NCBI GenBank assembly: GCA_017469115.1
Contig: JAFUGY010000093.1
Span: forward strand, 24,349-88,348
Origin: Oscillospiraceae bacterium
Lineage (GTDB): Bacteria; Bacillota; Clostridia; Oscillospirales; Oscillospiraceae
Length of the DNA: 64,000 nucleotides
Direction: 5' to 3'
The notes below the pieces were generated by a model that was not told where the DNA came from, made no database searches, and saw only the letters and a program-made list of their open reading frames with translations. Below, piece after piece: positions 26,671 to 36,900 of this stretch. The position numbers and the translations under genes were made by a program. Every line of letters starts with the position of its first letter. Positions within the stretch are counted from its first letter, which is position 1.

Positions 26671-27051
26671 ATGGCATCCAATAAACTGGCCAGAACAAAC
26701 GATGATATCCAGTTTGTCTTATCCGCACTTCTACGGAATATCAAAGATCCGCGGATTGCAGGCAAAATGATCAGTGTAACCCGTGTTGAAACGACGGGCG
26801 ACCTGCGTTATGCCAAAGTATGGCTCTCTGTAATGGATCTGGAAGATGAAAAGGAATTCAAAAAAGGCTTAAAATCGGCTTCCGGTTGGTTGCGCAGAGA
26901 GCTTGGCAATTCCATGAGCCTGCGGTATACGCCGGAACTGGTTTTTGAGATTGATCACAGTATTGCTTACGGCGCCCATATCAATGAGTTGCTGGAAAGC
27001 CTGAATATCCGGCATGATAACGAGGAAGAGAAAGACGATGGGCAGCTGTAA
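26671..27051 (+). CDS. rbfA: ribosome-binding factor A
   Basis: 126 residues with a KH-like fold: NKLARTNDDIQFVLSALL, NIKDPRIAGKMISVTRVETTGDLRYAKVW and the C-terminal YTPELVFEIDHSIAYGAHINELL. It binds the 30S subunit during 16S rRNA maturation and cold adaptation. AAAGGAG five bases upstream sets the start at 26671. The 3' end overlaps nrnA by 14 bases. Confidence 0.95.
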   Translation: MASNKLARTNDDIQFVLSALLRNIKDPRIAGKMISVTRVETTGDLRYAKVWLSVMDLEDEKEFKKGLKSASGWLRRELGNSMSLRYTPELVFEIDHSIAYGAHINELLESLNIRHDNEEEKDDGQL

Positions 27052-27982
27052 TGTTTTAAAAGCTGCGAGGTTGCTCAAAGAGCAGGATTGCTTCCTCCTC
27101 ATCACCCATAAAAACCCGGATGGGGATACGCTTTGTTCCGCTGCGGCGCTCTGCCACGCACTGCGCCGCGCAGGGAAAAGCGCTTTTCTTTATCGGAATG
27201 AACAGATCACCGAAAAATTTCAGCCTTATGTCGGGAAATATCTGGCGGAAGACGGTTTCGTTCCAAAGTTTGTGGTCAGTGTCGATTTAGCTACGGAGCA
27301 GCTTTTCCCCCATGGATTTCAAGGAAGAGTCGATTTTTGTGTCGATCATCATCCGACGAATTCTTTCTATGCTGCCGAGACGCTTGTTGATCCGGAACGG
27401 TCTTCCTGCGGAGAAATCGTGATTTCTCTGATTGAAAAGCTCTGCGGCAATCTTGCAAAAGAAGAGGCCGATCTCCTTTATATTGCTGTTTCCACCGATA
27501 CCGGCTGTTTTCAATATGCAAACACCAATGCCAAAACATTTTCTGCTGCTTCCCATCTGCTGGCACACGGTGCTGACAATGCTTCTGCCAATCTCGTCTT
27601 CTTCCGTCAGGTCAGTTGTGCAAGAATCCAGCTGGAAGGCATGATTTATTCCGGGATGACGTTCCATTGTGACAACCGGGTAGTTGTTGCAACCGTTACA
27701 CAGGAGATGATGCGGGCCTGCAGTGCCACAGAGGATGATTGTGATGATCTCGCTTCTCTCACCGGTAGGGTCAAGGGCGGCAAAGTCGGTATCACGATTC
27801 GGGAGATGGCGAATGGGGAGAGTAAGATTTCCGTCCGTACCTCGAAGGATGTTTCTGCCATAGCGATCTGCCGCGTTTTTGGAGGTGGCGGGCATGAAAT
27901 GGCAGCCGGGTGCACAATCCCGACCGGACCCGCGAGGGCAAAGGAATTGCTGCTGGCGGTTGTGGACGAGGTTATGAAATGA
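27038..27982 (+). CDS. nrnA: nanoRNase/pAp phosphatase NrnA (DHH/DHHA1)
   Basis: 314 residues. DHH-family motifs: [11 protein letters not shown] (I), VSVDLA (II), CVDHHPTN (III), [11 protein letters not shown] (IV), and the DHHA1 glycine motif [12 protein letters not shown] near the end. The enzyme degrades very short RNAs and 3',5'-pAp. The start at 27038 lies inside the end of rbfA; the stop overlaps truB (ATGA). The position in the nusA operon is conserved in Firmicutes. Confidence 0.93.
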   Translation: MGSCNVLKAARLLKEQDCFLLITHKNPDGDTLCSAAALCHALRRAGKSAFLYRNEQITEKFQPYVGKYLAEDGFVPKFVVSVDLATEQLFPHGFQGRVDFCVDHHPTNSFYAAETLVDPERSSCGEIVISLIEKLCGNLAKEEADLLYIAVSTDTGCFQYANTNAKTFSAASHLLAHGADNASANLVFFRQVSCARIQLEGMIYSGMTFHCDNRVVVATVTQEMMRACSATEDDCDDLASLTGRVKGGKVGITIREMANGESKISVRTSKDVSAIAICRVFGGGGHEMAAGCTIPTGPARAKELLLAVVDEVMK

Positions 27983-28854
27983 CAGGGATTCTCCTTGTAG
28001 ATAAAGAACAGGGCTGGACAAGCAGTGACGTTGTTGCCAGACTCCGAGGAGTTCTGCACGAACGCAGAATCGGACATGCAGGTACACTCGATCCGCTTGC
28101 CACCGGGCTTCTGGTTGTGATGGTCGGGCGTGCTGCGAAGGCGTCCGATTATCTTATGAGGCATCCCAAGCAATATCGTGCGTATCTCCGGCCAGGTATG
28201 GTAACTGACACACAGGATATTTCCGGTCGTATTCTTGCTCGGCAACAACCGGTTTTTTCCGAGCAGGAGCTGAAAGCAGTGGTTGCGCATTTCCTCGGCA
28301 ACCAAATGCAGATTCCGCCCATGTATTCCGCTATCAAAATCGGAGGAAAAAAGCTTTATGATATTGCCAGGCGGGGCGGGGAAGTAGAGCGGGCACCGCG
28401 CCATATCACAATAGATGAAATTACACTGGAAGGGCGCGAAGGAGAAGACTATATTCTAAACATCCGTTGTTCTTCCGGCACTTATATCCGGACACTCTGC
28501 CACGATATCGGGCAGGTACTGGGCTGTGGCGCCTGCATGACACAACTCAGGCGTCTCTCCTCCGGTAGTTATCGGGTGGAAGATGCCCATACCATTGCAG
28601 AAATTGCATCTTCAGCCGCGGCCGGAACCGTCGATGAGCTTCTCAAACCGGTTGACAGTGTGTTTTCCGAGATGGAAGCCATTACGGTAGAGGCCTCCGA
28701 TGCTGCACGTATCCGCTGCGGAGGAATGATCCCCATGGAGGGAGAACCGGATCGGCGCCTGCGAGTCTATGCACCGACGGGAGAATTTCTGATGGTCGGT
28801 CGCATTGAAGCCGGTCTTTTAAAAACAGAAAAAAACTTTTTTGAGGTATCCTGA
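27979..28854 (+). CDS. truB: tRNA pseudouridine-55 synthase TruB
   Basis: 291 residues. The catalytic Asp lies in [14 protein letters not shown]; other marks are [38 protein letters not shown] and [13 protein letters not shown], with a C-terminal PUA-like region. It makes pseudouridine 55 in the tRNA T-loop. Overlaps nrnA by four bases and is followed at once by ribF. Confidence 0.95.
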   Translation: MTGILLVDKEQGWTSSDVVARLRGVLHERRIGHAGTLDPLATGLLVVMVGRAAKASDYLMRHPKQYRAYLRPGMVTDTQDISGRILARQQPVFSEQELKAVVAHFLGNQMQIPPMYSAIKIGGKKLYDIARRGGEVERAPRHITIDEITLEGREGEDYILNIRCSSGTYIRTLCHDIGQVLGCGACMTQLRRLSSGSYRVEDAHTIAEIASSAAAGTVDELLKPVDSVFSEMEAITVEASDAARIRCGGMIPMEGEPDRRLRVYAPTGEFLMVGRIEAGLLKTEKNFFEVS

Positions 28855-29757
28855 ATGGCACAGATCAGACGGGCCCTTGCTATGGGTTTCTTTGACGGTG
28901 TGCACCTCGGCCATGCAGCTTTGCTGGAGAGAGCCAAGCAGCTCTCAGCCCGGCTGGGTGCTGTGCCGTCTGTGCTCAGCTTTGATATTCATCCGGACAA
29001 TCTAGTCTTCAATCGTGAAACACGCCTCATCAACGATGCGCGGGGACGCAAGGAGATAATTCAGCGCTGCTTCGAAATAGACGATATTGTTTTTCTGCAT
29101 TTCAACCGCCGTATCATGAACATGCCGTGGGAGGAATTTGCTGACTCGATTGTGGAAGATCTGAATGTCTGCAGTTTTGTGGTGGGATATGACTTTACAT
29201 TCGGCTGCCGGGGAGAGGGAAATGGTGAAAAACTGCGGGAGTACTGTGCTTCTCGCGGCATTGCCTGTGATATTATTGCCCCCGTCATGTTGGATGGTCA
29301 GATTGTTTCTTCCACACTGATCCGGCAGATGATTGAAAACGGGGATATCGAGCAGGCAAACCGGTATCTCGGCCATCCTCACTGCCTCTCTGATACCGTA
29401 CATTCCGGTTATCACATCGGCCGTAAGCTTGAAGCGCCGACCATTAACATGTTTTTCCCGGATGGAGTGATTGTTCCCCGTCACGGTGTATATGCCACTA
29501 AGGTTGCTCTCCCGGAAGGAAAGATCTATCCTGCAGTTACCAACATCGGTGTTCGCCCGACCTTCAGCAACGACGGAAAGGTCAGTGTGGAAAGCCATCT
29601 TCTCGGATATGAAGGCAACCTGTACGGTGTGCCCACGCGGATTGATTTCTATAAGTTCCTCCGCCCGGAAGTTAAATTTGAAAGCTTTGAAGATCTCTCT
29701 GTACAGATTCAATCTGACGTGGAGAATGCCATGGCTTTTTTCAAACAGCAGCCCTGA
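28855..29757 (+). CDS. ribF: bifunctional riboflavin kinase/FAD synthetase RibF
   Basis: 300 residues. The N-terminal adenylyltransferase domain has GFFDGVHLGHAALLERA and GYDFTFGCRGEG; the C-terminal kinase domain has APTINMFFPDGVIVPRHGVYAT, PAVTNIGVRPTF and VESHLLGYEGNLYG. It converts riboflavin to FMN and FAD. The ATG follows the truB stop directly, so it depends on coupled translation. FAD and FMN supply links to the Nfn and ApbE proteins of this window only in a general way. Confidence 0.95.
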   Translation: MAQIRRALAMGFFDGVHLGHAALLERAKQLSARLGAVPSVLSFDIHPDNLVFNRETRLINDARGRKEIIQRCFEIDDIVFLHFNRRIMNMPWEEFADSIVEDLNVCSFVVGYDFTFGCRGEGNGEKLREYCASRGIACDIIAPVMLDGQIVSSTLIRQMIENGDIEQANRYLGHPHCLSDTVHSGYHIGRKLEAPTINMFFPDGVIVPRHGVYATKVALPEGKIYPAVTNIGVRPTFSNDGKVSVESHLLGYEGNLYGVPTRIDFYKFLRPEVKFESFEDLSVQIQSDVENAMAFFKQQP

Positions 29758-29775
29758 AGAAAGGAGACTATTGCC

Positions 29776-30525
29776 ATGCCGCTGAACCGAATTCCCTTTA
29801 TGAATATTCACCTTGACAATATCACAACGGAAGAGGCGATGGATTATATCGATGAGTGGATTGCCTCCCGCAGAGTTGGCCAGATTATTACCCCGAACTG
29901 TGATCAGATTGTTCAGGTTGAGAAAAATCCCGCCCTTGCTCCGATCTGGAACAGTGCTGAGCTTCTCTTTGCCGACGGGCATCCTCTCCTCTGGTTTGCC
30001 AAATGGTACAAGACGCCTTTGAAAGAGAAGATCAACGGCTCCTCTTTCGTGCCGGAGCTGTGTGCTCGCGCAGCGCAGAAAGGATATTCCGTTTTCCTGC
30101 TCGGGGCAGGCCCCGGTGTTGCTGATCAGGCTGCCGAAAACCTGAAAGCGACATATCCGGGTATTCGCATTGCAGGCACATTTTCTCCCTCTTACGGGTT
30201 TGAAAAAAAGCCGGAAGAAGTTGCAGCCATCAATGAGATGTTGCGGGAATCCCGTGCAGATATTCTGATTCTCGGGGTAGGTGTCCCCAAACAGGAGATC
30301 TTTGGCTATGAGAATCAGGAGAAGTACAATATTCCGGTTACCATCAATGCCGGTGCTACGATTGATTTCCTGGCAGGGAATAAAAAACGTGCGCCGAAAT
30401 GGATGGTTGACAGCGGGCTGGAGTGGCTTTATCGTACGCTGAAAGAACCGAAGCGTGTCGGCGGGCGTGTTCTGCGCGATCTTGCAATCTTTCCACTCGC
30501 CTGGAAATACCGCCCTAAAAAGTAA
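29776..30525 (+). CDS. WecG/TagA/CpsF family glycosyltransferase
   Basis: 249 residues with family marks: a short N-terminal domain (NITTEEAMDYIDEWI), TPNCDQIVQV, FADGHPLLW, FLLGAGPGVADQAAENL, GVGVPKQEIF, INAGATIDFLAGNKKRAPKWM and LEWLYRTLKEPKRVGGR. Members add N-acetylmannosamine or a related sugar to lipid-linked carriers for teichoic acid or polysaccharide synthesis, working at the membrane face. The sugar is not predictable here. It lies 18 bases after ribF and before a terminator, an unusual tail to the nusA operon. Confidence 0.9.
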   Translation: MPLNRIPFMNIHLDNITTEEAMDYIDEWIASRRVGQIITPNCDQIVQVEKNPALAPIWNSAELLFADGHPLLWFAKWYKTPLKEKINGSSFVPELCARAAQKGYSVFLLGAGPGVADQAAENLKATYPGIRIAGTFSPSYGFEKKPEEVAAINEMLRESRADILILGVGVPKQEIFGYENQEKYNIPVTINAGATIDFLAGNKKRAPKWMVDSGLEWLYRTLKEPKRVGGRVLRDLAIFPLAWKYRPKK

Positions 30526-30547
30526 AAACCGCCTTTGGCGGTTTTTT
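30524..30547. terminator. terminator of the rimP-to-glycosyltransferase operon
   Basis: Ten-pair stem AAAAACCGCC / GGCGGTTTTT with loop TTT and flanking T run. Its symmetry also suits the convergent exonuclease gene. Confidence 0.85.
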
Positions 30548-30569
30548 CTATATACAGGAGGTTATCAGG

Positions 30570-31547
30570 TTATCTTCTCGTCCTTCCGCGCATTCCGCGG
30601 CCTCGCCTGCGTGCCTGTGTGGCTTTTGCTTTGTAGGAGGCAAGCATTTCTTCATCACATTCGTAGACCAGCCTGTTGGCAATCATCAGTTCCTTCTCGG
30701 GGCTGGTTCGGAATTTAACGCGTACAAGATACTTTCCGTGGGTTTCACAGGTGTAAAGATTCATATATCGCCCATCACCCTGGTTAACCCACTTCAGGCT
30801 TTGCATTCCCGCCCCGCAGACCGGACACGGCACGAGAGCAATTCTGCTGTCAGCAAAAGCGGCGGCCTTGCTTTCAAACCCGTCATAAGCATCATACAGT
30901 ACGGGTTCCGGTCCGCTGGAAGTTTCTGCTACAGTGACTGCCTTCGGCATCCTCGAAGCGAGAATTCTCGGGGCGTCATCATAAGTGCGCAAGCCCTCCC
31001 GCATATCCAGCTTTGTGCACACAAGGGCTGTGTTGTAGGCATCTCCGAGTGCATCGTGCGCGACTCGCGTTTGTTCAATGTCGAAATGTGCCATGGCGTC
31101 GGCCAGCGATTTTTGATTTTTGTCTCCGCCGGTCTGGACGTTGTAGATAAGCTGCAGATTGATCCAGTCAGACACCCAGTCCCAATCCAGATCGTGGATG
31201 ATGATGTTCTGCTCAAAAATCCCGCGGTCATCACAGCCCCAGGTGATAAAAGTCACATCATCACCGCAAAACTTTTTAAATTCTTCCCAAGCTGTTGAAA
31301 AGCTGACGCCGTGAGAAAGTCTGTCCCGGTCAAAACCGGTTATTTTTTTTACCTTGTAATGGATCTGACGAAAATAAACCGGCCGCACGTCGATGGTGAA
31401 TTCCTCGCCAAGTGTCAGATCAGGATTCAGTTTTACCGCGCCGATTTCAATAATCTCCCCGCGCAGATGGATGGGGAGCTTGTTAAAAACCGGTGAGTCC
31501 GATCGCATCGCCTGGTTCCATTCAAAATCCACCACAACAATATTCAT
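30570..31547 (-). CDS. DEDD 3'-5' exonuclease-domain protein with zinc-ribbon-like tail
   Basis: 325 residues. The exonuclease domain (about 1-185) has VVVDFEWNQ (Asp and Glu of ExoI), GEIIEIGAVKL, WGCDDRGIFEQN (ExoII) and RVAHDALGDAYNTA (ExoIII, DEDDh type). It resembles DnaQ/KapD-type nucleases. A linker leads to a C-terminal segment with CPVCGAGM and CETHGKY, a probable zinc site, then an Arg-rich end. The target nucleic acid is unknown. It is convergent with the WecG/TagA-type gene and has its own promoter. Confidence 0.82.
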   Translation of the reverse strand: MNIVVVDFEWNQAMRSDSPVFNKLPIHLRGEIIEIGAVKLNPDLTLGEEFTIDVRPVYFRQIHYKVKKITGFDRDRLSHGVSFSTAWEEFKKFCGDDVTFITWGCDDRGIFEQNIIIHDLDWDWVSDWINLQLIYNVQTGGDKNQKSLADAMAHFDIEQTRVAHDALGDAYNTALVCTKLDMREGLRTYDDAPRILASRMPKAVTVAETSSGPEPVLYDAYDGFESKAAAFADSRIALVPCPVCGAGMQSLKWVNQGDGRYMNLYTCETHGKYLVRVKFRTSPEKELMIANRLVYECDEEMLASYKAKATQARRRGRGMRGRTRR

Positions 31548-31589
31548 GCTTCTTCTGCTTCCTGCCTTATTTTAGTATCACGATGGAAC

Positions 31590-31617
31590 ATTATAGCATG
31601 ATTTTATGATTTTTCAA
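31590..31617 (-). promoter_or_regulatory. promoter of the exonuclease gene
   Basis: Minus strand: TTGAAA (31612-31617), 16-base spacer, TATAAT (31590-31595). Confidence 0.65.
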
Positions 31618-31634
31618 CTGTCAAAATAAAATGC

Positions 31635-31663
31635 TTGACACCTGAAAATGAAAGTGCTATACT
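31635..31663 (+). promoter_or_regulatory. promoter of ylxM-ffh-rpsP-khpA
   Basis: TTGACA (31635-31640), 17-base spacer, TATACT (31658-31663), near consensus. Confidence 0.8.
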
Positions 31664-31699
31664 CCGACAAGTGAAATTGCTTAACAGGGGGCATTCATC

Positions 31700-32038
31700 A
31701 TGGAAGACGGAAGATTCATGCAGAGCATGCTTCTCGATTTTTATGGTGACTTGCTTACCGAAAAACAGCGGGAATGTTTCAGCCTTTATTACAATGAGGA
31801 TCTTTCTCTTTCCGAAATTGCGGAGCAACGGGGCATTTCTCGGCAGGGAGTCTGGGATAATATTCGTCATGCCGAAGCTGCCTTACGGGAGTTGGAAGAA
31901 AAAACCGGGCTGATAGCCCGCTTTGAGCAGACACGCGCCTCCCTTCTCCAAATTCGGGAGGAATTGGAAGTGTTTTCCGCATCTCCGGGGATCTTCTCCG
32001 TCGTGCAGAAAATTGATGCGTTGATATCCTCCCTTTGA
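31700..32038 (+). CDS. ylxM: YlxM/p13-like helix-turn-helix protein
   Basis: 112 residues: LLDFYGDLLTEKQRECFSLYYNEDLSLSEIAEQRGISRQGVWDNI, a sigma-70 region-4-like helix-turn-helix. The family is encoded just upstream of ffh in most Firmicutes and is linked to the signal recognition particle pathway, though its role is not firmly known. ffh starts 36 bases after its stop. Confidence 0.88.
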   Translation: MEDGRFMQSMLLDFYGDLLTEKQRECFSLYYNEDLSLSEIAEQRGISRQGVWDNIRHAEAALRELEEKTGLIARFEQTRASLLQIREELEVFSASPGIFSVVQKIDALISSL

Positions 32039-32073
32039 CTGAAAAGGGCAGAACAGAGTTAAGAGGAGAAGAC

Positions 32074-33450
<1,377 letters not shown>

Positions 33451-33487
33451 GAACTTGTTTATTATTATTTTTAAAGGAGATATACCC

Positions 33488-33721
33488 ATGGTTAAGATCA
33501 GACTTCGCAGAATGGGCGCTAAGAAAGCCCCTTACTACCGTATTGTTGTTGCAGACTCTCGCGCACCACGCGACGGACGCTGCATTGAAGAGCTCGGCAC
33601 TTACGATCCTTCCGCAGAAGGCGCAACAAAGTTTGTTGTGGATCGTGAGCGCGTACAGTACTGGATTTCTAAGGGTGCCCAGCCGACAGACACCGTTCGC
33701 GGCCTGCTGAACAAAGCGTAA
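33488..33721 (+). CDS. rpsP: 30S ribosomal protein S16
   Basis: 77 residues: [25 protein letters not shown] is split over the normal S16 start, with [12 protein letters not shown] and [16 protein letters not shown] later. AAAGGAG lies upstream of the ATG at 33488. It is placed after ffh and before khpA as in many Firmicutes; rimM and trmD, often next, are absent here. Confidence 0.96.
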   Translation: MVKIRLRRMGAKKAPYYRIVVADSRAPRDGRCIEELGTYDPSAEGATKFVVDRERVQYWISKGAQPTDTVRGLLNKA

Positions 33722-33738
33722 CGGGAGCCGTTCTTTTC

Positions 33739-33975
33739 ATGAAAGAACTACTCACCTATATTGTGCAGAGCCTTGTCGATCATCCGGATGAGGTTTCCGT
33801 GACGGAGCGTAAATCGACCTACAGCGGCGAGACCATTTATGAAGTTCGCGTTGCTGACGGCGATATGGGCAAAGTCATTGGCCGACAGGGTAAAATAGTC
33901 AAGCAAATCCGCATTCTGATGCGTGCAGTTGCCCAGCGAAAGGGCAAAAGGATCTCAGTTGAAATTCTTGATTGA
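33739..33975 (+). CDS. khpA: KH-domain RNA-binding protein KhpA
   Basis: 78 residues, a single KH domain with the GxxG loop in VADGDMGKVIGRQGKIVKQIRILMRAVA. KhpA pairs with KhpB/Jag in other Gram-positive bacteria and affects cell division and RNA regulation. Last gene of the ffh operon, followed by a terminator. Confidence 0.92.
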   Translation: MKELLTYIVQSLVDHPDEVSVTERKSTYSGETIYEVRVADGDMGKVIGRQGKIVKQIRILMRAVAQRKGKRISVEILD

Positions 33976-33980
33976 TCATA

Positions 33981-34006
33981 AAAACGGAGCGTTGCTCCGT
34001 TTTTTG
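33981..34006 (+). terminator. terminator of the ffh operon
   Basis: Ten-pair stem AAAACGGAGC / GCTCCGTTTT with loop GTT, then further T. Confidence 0.85.
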
Positions 34007-34028
34007 TTGCTTTTAAGGCATTTGCCGA

Positions 34029-34057
34029 TTGCCAATTACAGTTCCGTTTGCTATAAT
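34029..34057 (+). promoter_or_regulatory. promoter of the split transketolase genes
   Basis: TTGCCA (34029-34034), 17-base spacer, TATAAT (34052-34057). Confidence 0.8.
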
Positions 34058-34095
34058 ACGAATATCAAATTTATTGAAAATGAGGTAATTTGCTT

Positions 34096-34941
34096 ATGGA
34101 TGATTATTTGAGCCTGAAGCATAAGGCGTATGAAGCGCGCCTTCTTGCTGTCGATGCTGTTCACGAGGCAAAAGCCGGTCACCCCGGCGGCTCTCTGAGC
34201 TGTATGGATGCTCTCACCATGCTCTATTTCAAAGAGATGAACATCGACCCTGCCAACCCCGCCTGGCCGGAGCGGGACCGTTTCGTTCTCTCCAAAGGCC
34301 ATTGTGCACCTGCTCTTTATTCCGTTCTTGCTCTGCGCGGTTATTTCCCGGTGGAAGATCTGAAACTCCTCCGCTCCATCAAAGGCCATATGTCCGGTCA
34401 CCCGGATATGGTGCATGTGAAGGGCGTTGATATGTCGACCGGTTCCCTCGGGCAGGGCCTCAGCTGTGCGGTCGGGATGGCGCTTGCTGCAAAGACAACC
34501 GGAAAATCCTTCCGCACCTATGCCATCTGCGGGGACGGTGAAATCGAAGAAGGCCAGATCTGGGAAGCTGCCATGGCTGCAGCAAAATGGAAGCTGGACA
34601 ATCTTTGCGTCTTCCTCGACAGCAACGGGTTGCAGATCGACGGCAAAGTCGCTGATGTTATGCCATCTGCTCCGCTGGATAAGAAATTTGAAGCTTTCAA
34701 CTGGAACGTCATTTGCATTGACGGGCATGATTATGCCCAGATTGATGAAGCTCTTGCTGCTGCGCGTGCATGCAAGGACAAACCTACCATGATCATTATG
34801 AAGACCGTGAAAGGCAAAGGTGTCTCCTTTATGGAGAATAACGCCGGCTGGCACGGAAAAGCCCCGAACGATGAGCAGTTTGCTCAGGCAAAGCAGGATC
34901 TTGAAGCTGCACTCAAAGCGATCGAAGAGGAGGAAAAGTAA
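34096..34941 (+). CDS. transketolase, N-terminal (thiamine-diphosphate-binding) subunit
   Basis: 281 residues covering the pyrophosphate-binding half of transketolase: EAKAGHPGGSLSCMD, KGHCAPALYSVLALRG, GSLGQGLSCAVGMALA and the ThDP motif GDGEIEEGQIWEAA...LDSNGLQIDG. Split transketolases are common in Clostridia and act with the C-terminal subunit encoded next to shuttle two-carbon units in the pentose phosphate pathway. GAGGT lies nine bases before the ATG at 34096. Confidence 0.95.
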   Translation: MDDYLSLKHKAYEARLLAVDAVHEAKAGHPGGSLSCMDALTMLYFKEMNIDPANPAWPERDRFVLSKGHCAPALYSVLALRGYFPVEDLKLLRSIKGHMSGHPDMVHVKGVDMSTGSLGQGLSCAVGMALAAKTTGKSFRTYAICGDGEIEEGQIWEAAMAAAKWKLDNLCVFLDSNGLQIDGKVADVMPSAPLDKKFEAFNWNVICIDGHDYAQIDEALAAARACKDKPTMIIMKTVKGKGVSFMENNAGWHGKAPNDEQFAQAKQDLEAALKAIEEEEK

Positions 34942-34943
34942 TT

Positions 34944-35891
34944 ATGGCATGTAAAATTGCTACCCGTAACGCTTATGGCGACGCTCTTGTCGCCCTCGCG
35001 GAAAAGTATCCCCAGCTCGTTGTTCTTGATGCTGACCTTGCCAGTGCCACTATGACGAAGGGGTTTGCTGCAGCTTATCCTGACCGCTTCTTTGACTGCG
35101 GCATTGCCGAAGCGAATATGACAGACATTGCCGCCGGCATGTCCACCATAGGTCTCAAACCTTTTACCAATACCTTTGCCATTTTTGCGGCTGGCAGAGC
35201 TTACGAACAGGTTCGCAATTCCATTGCGTATCCCGGCCTCAATGTGACGGTTGTCGGTTCCCATGGCGGTGTATCGGTTGGTGAAGACGGTGCGACTCAC
35301 CAGGCCATTGAAGATTTCGCTCTCATGCGTGTCATTCCCGACATGCTGGTCTGCTGCCCCTGCGACGGCCATGAGATGACGCTTGCGGTCGAAGCGCTCA
35401 TCAACTACAAAGGCCCCGCATATCTGAGGCTTGAGCGTCCGGCCACTGAGATTATTACCGATGAAATCGAAGGCTATTCTTTTGAACTCGGTAAAGGCGT
35501 TACTCTGCGTGACGGGTCTGATGTCACCATCATTGCTACCGGTATCAACGTGCCAATGGCTGTAAAGGCTGCTGATCTTCTCGCAGAGAGCGGCATTTCT
35601 GCCCGTGTGATCGATATGCACACCATTAAACCTCTGGATGAAGAACTCGTCCTGAAAGCGGCAAAAGAAACCGGCTGCATTGTTACATCCGAAGAGCACT
35701 CTGTCATCGGTGGTCTCGGCGGAGCGGTCAGCGAATTCCTCAGCGGCACGTATCCCGTTCCCGTTGTACGCCACGGAGTTGATGATACCTTCGGCCGCAG
35801 CGGAACCTACGCAGCCGTCCTGGAGTATTTCGGAATTACGCCCGAAGGTATTGCCGAAAAGGCAAAGCAGGCTCTTGCCCTCAAGAAATAA
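34944..35891 (+). CDS. transketolase, C-terminal subunit
   Basis: 315 residues: pyrimidine-binding domain (TRNAYGDALVALAEKYPQLV, DCGIAEANMTDIAAGMS with the activating Glu, GEDGATHQAIEDFALMR) and a C-terminal transketolase domain (ATGINVPMAVKAADLL, SEEHSVIGGLGGAVSEFL). It follows the N-terminal subunit by two bases, so the halves are made together. Confidence 0.95.
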   Translation: MACKIATRNAYGDALVALAEKYPQLVVLDADLASATMTKGFAAAYPDRFFDCGIAEANMTDIAAGMSTIGLKPFTNTFAIFAAGRAYEQVRNSIAYPGLNVTVVGSHGGVSVGEDGATHQAIEDFALMRVIPDMLVCCPCDGHEMTLAVEALINYKGPAYLRLERPATEIITDEIEGYSFELGKGVTLRDGSDVTIIATGINVPMAVKAADLLAESGISARVIDMHTIKPLDEELVLKAAKETGCIVTSEEHSVIGGLGGAVSEFLSGTYPVPVVRHGVDDTFGRSGTYAAVLEYFGITPEGIAEKAKQALALKK

Positions 35892-35909
35892 GAAAGGCGA
35901 AAGGCTGAT

Positions 35910-36815
35910 ATGATAACGAAAGATCTTTTCGGTCCGTATGATCGTTATACTCTCTCCAATGAAGAGCTGGAAGTTTCAGTGATTACGCTCGGTGCTACTG
36001 TTGTCAGCTTGAAACATAAGGGGCAGGAGCGTGCCGTCTGCTATGATAATCCTTCCGACGCTCTTGCCGGTCACGGCTTCCTGTGCAAGGCGGTCGGCCG
36101 CTATGCAAACCGCATCGGCGGTGCTGCTTTTACGCTCAACGGAAAGCGCTATGAACTCCCGGCAAATGAGCATGCCAATCAGCTGCACGGCGGCCCCAAC
36201 TCGGTGGATAAGCGTGTATGGAAGGTAGAAATTCTCGAAGGCGAAGCCCTTTGCTTCTCTATCACCATGCCAGACGGGGATAACGGTTATCCCGGCAACC
36301 TCACCATGTCTGTTACCTATTCTCTGAGGGGTTCTGTTCTCCGTGTTGATTTTGGCGGAGAAACCGATCAGACCACCGTCTTTGCCCCTACTGTACATCC
36401 TTACTTTACACTGGGCGGCGCTTCCTGTCTGCAGGCAAAGATGCAGGTCAATGCCTCCGGCCATCTGGAGGTTAATGAAGAGCTGATCCCATCCGGTGTG
36501 GTTCTCCCCTGCGAAGGAAAGTTCGATTTCAGCACCCTTCGGGAGGTTTGTGAGAATCTGGATGACTGCTTCGTTCTCTCTTCAGAGCATGCGTGCACTG
36601 TCGAGCAGAACGGAAACCGCATGGAAGTGTGGACAGATTTCCCCGCCCTTCAGATTTACACCGGTGCAAAGCTTCACGCCCCTTATCAGGCAAATCAGGG
36701 CATCGCTATTGAGCCGGAATTTTATCCCGACAGCCCCAACCATCCGGAATTTCCGTCAACGGTTCTCAACCCGGGTGACCGGTTCTGCAAATACGTCGAA
36801 TATCGTTTCTTCTGA
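35910..36815 (+). CDS. galM: aldose 1-epimerase
   Basis: 301 residues of the galactose-mutarotase fold: VGRYANRIGGAAFTLNGKRY, LPANEHANQLHGGPNSVDKRVW (catalytic His), TVHPYFTLGG (second His), QIYTGAKL and GIAIEPEFYPDSPNH (catalytic Glu). It interconverts alpha and beta anomers of free sugars. It follows the transketolase genes by 18 bases and ends in a strong terminator, so the three genes probably form one sugar-metabolism transcript. Confidence 0.93.
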   Translation: MITKDLFGPYDRYTLSNEELEVSVITLGATVVSLKHKGQERAVCYDNPSDALAGHGFLCKAVGRYANRIGGAAFTLNGKRYELPANEHANQLHGGPNSVDKRVWKVEILEGEALCFSITMPDGDNGYPGNLTMSVTYSLRGSVLRVDFGGETDQTTVFAPTVHPYFTLGGASCLQAKMQVNASGHLEVNEELIPSGVVLPCEGKFDFSTLREVCENLDDCFVLSSEHACTVEQNGNRMEVWTDFPALQIYTGAKLHAPYQANQGIAIEPEFYPDSPNHPEFPSTVLNPGDRFCKYVEYRFF

Positions 36816-36834
36816 TTTTTTATTATAACCGACA

Positions 36835-36861
36835 GGGGAGGGGTTTATCCCCTCCCTTTTT
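36835..36861 (+). terminator. terminator after galM
   Basis: Stem GGGAGGGG / CCCCTCCC, loop TTTAT, followed by TTTTT. Confidence 0.85.
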
Positions 36862-36900
36862 CATAAAAACGAAACGGCGGTATTCCGTCTCTGTCAGCTT

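Noticed and set aside
24207-26765. 852-codon open frame antisense to infB
   Set aside because: It lies opposite a fully supported IF-2 gene in an operon, has a low-complexity His/Asn/Ile-rich translation and no family match; it is a codon-bias shadow.
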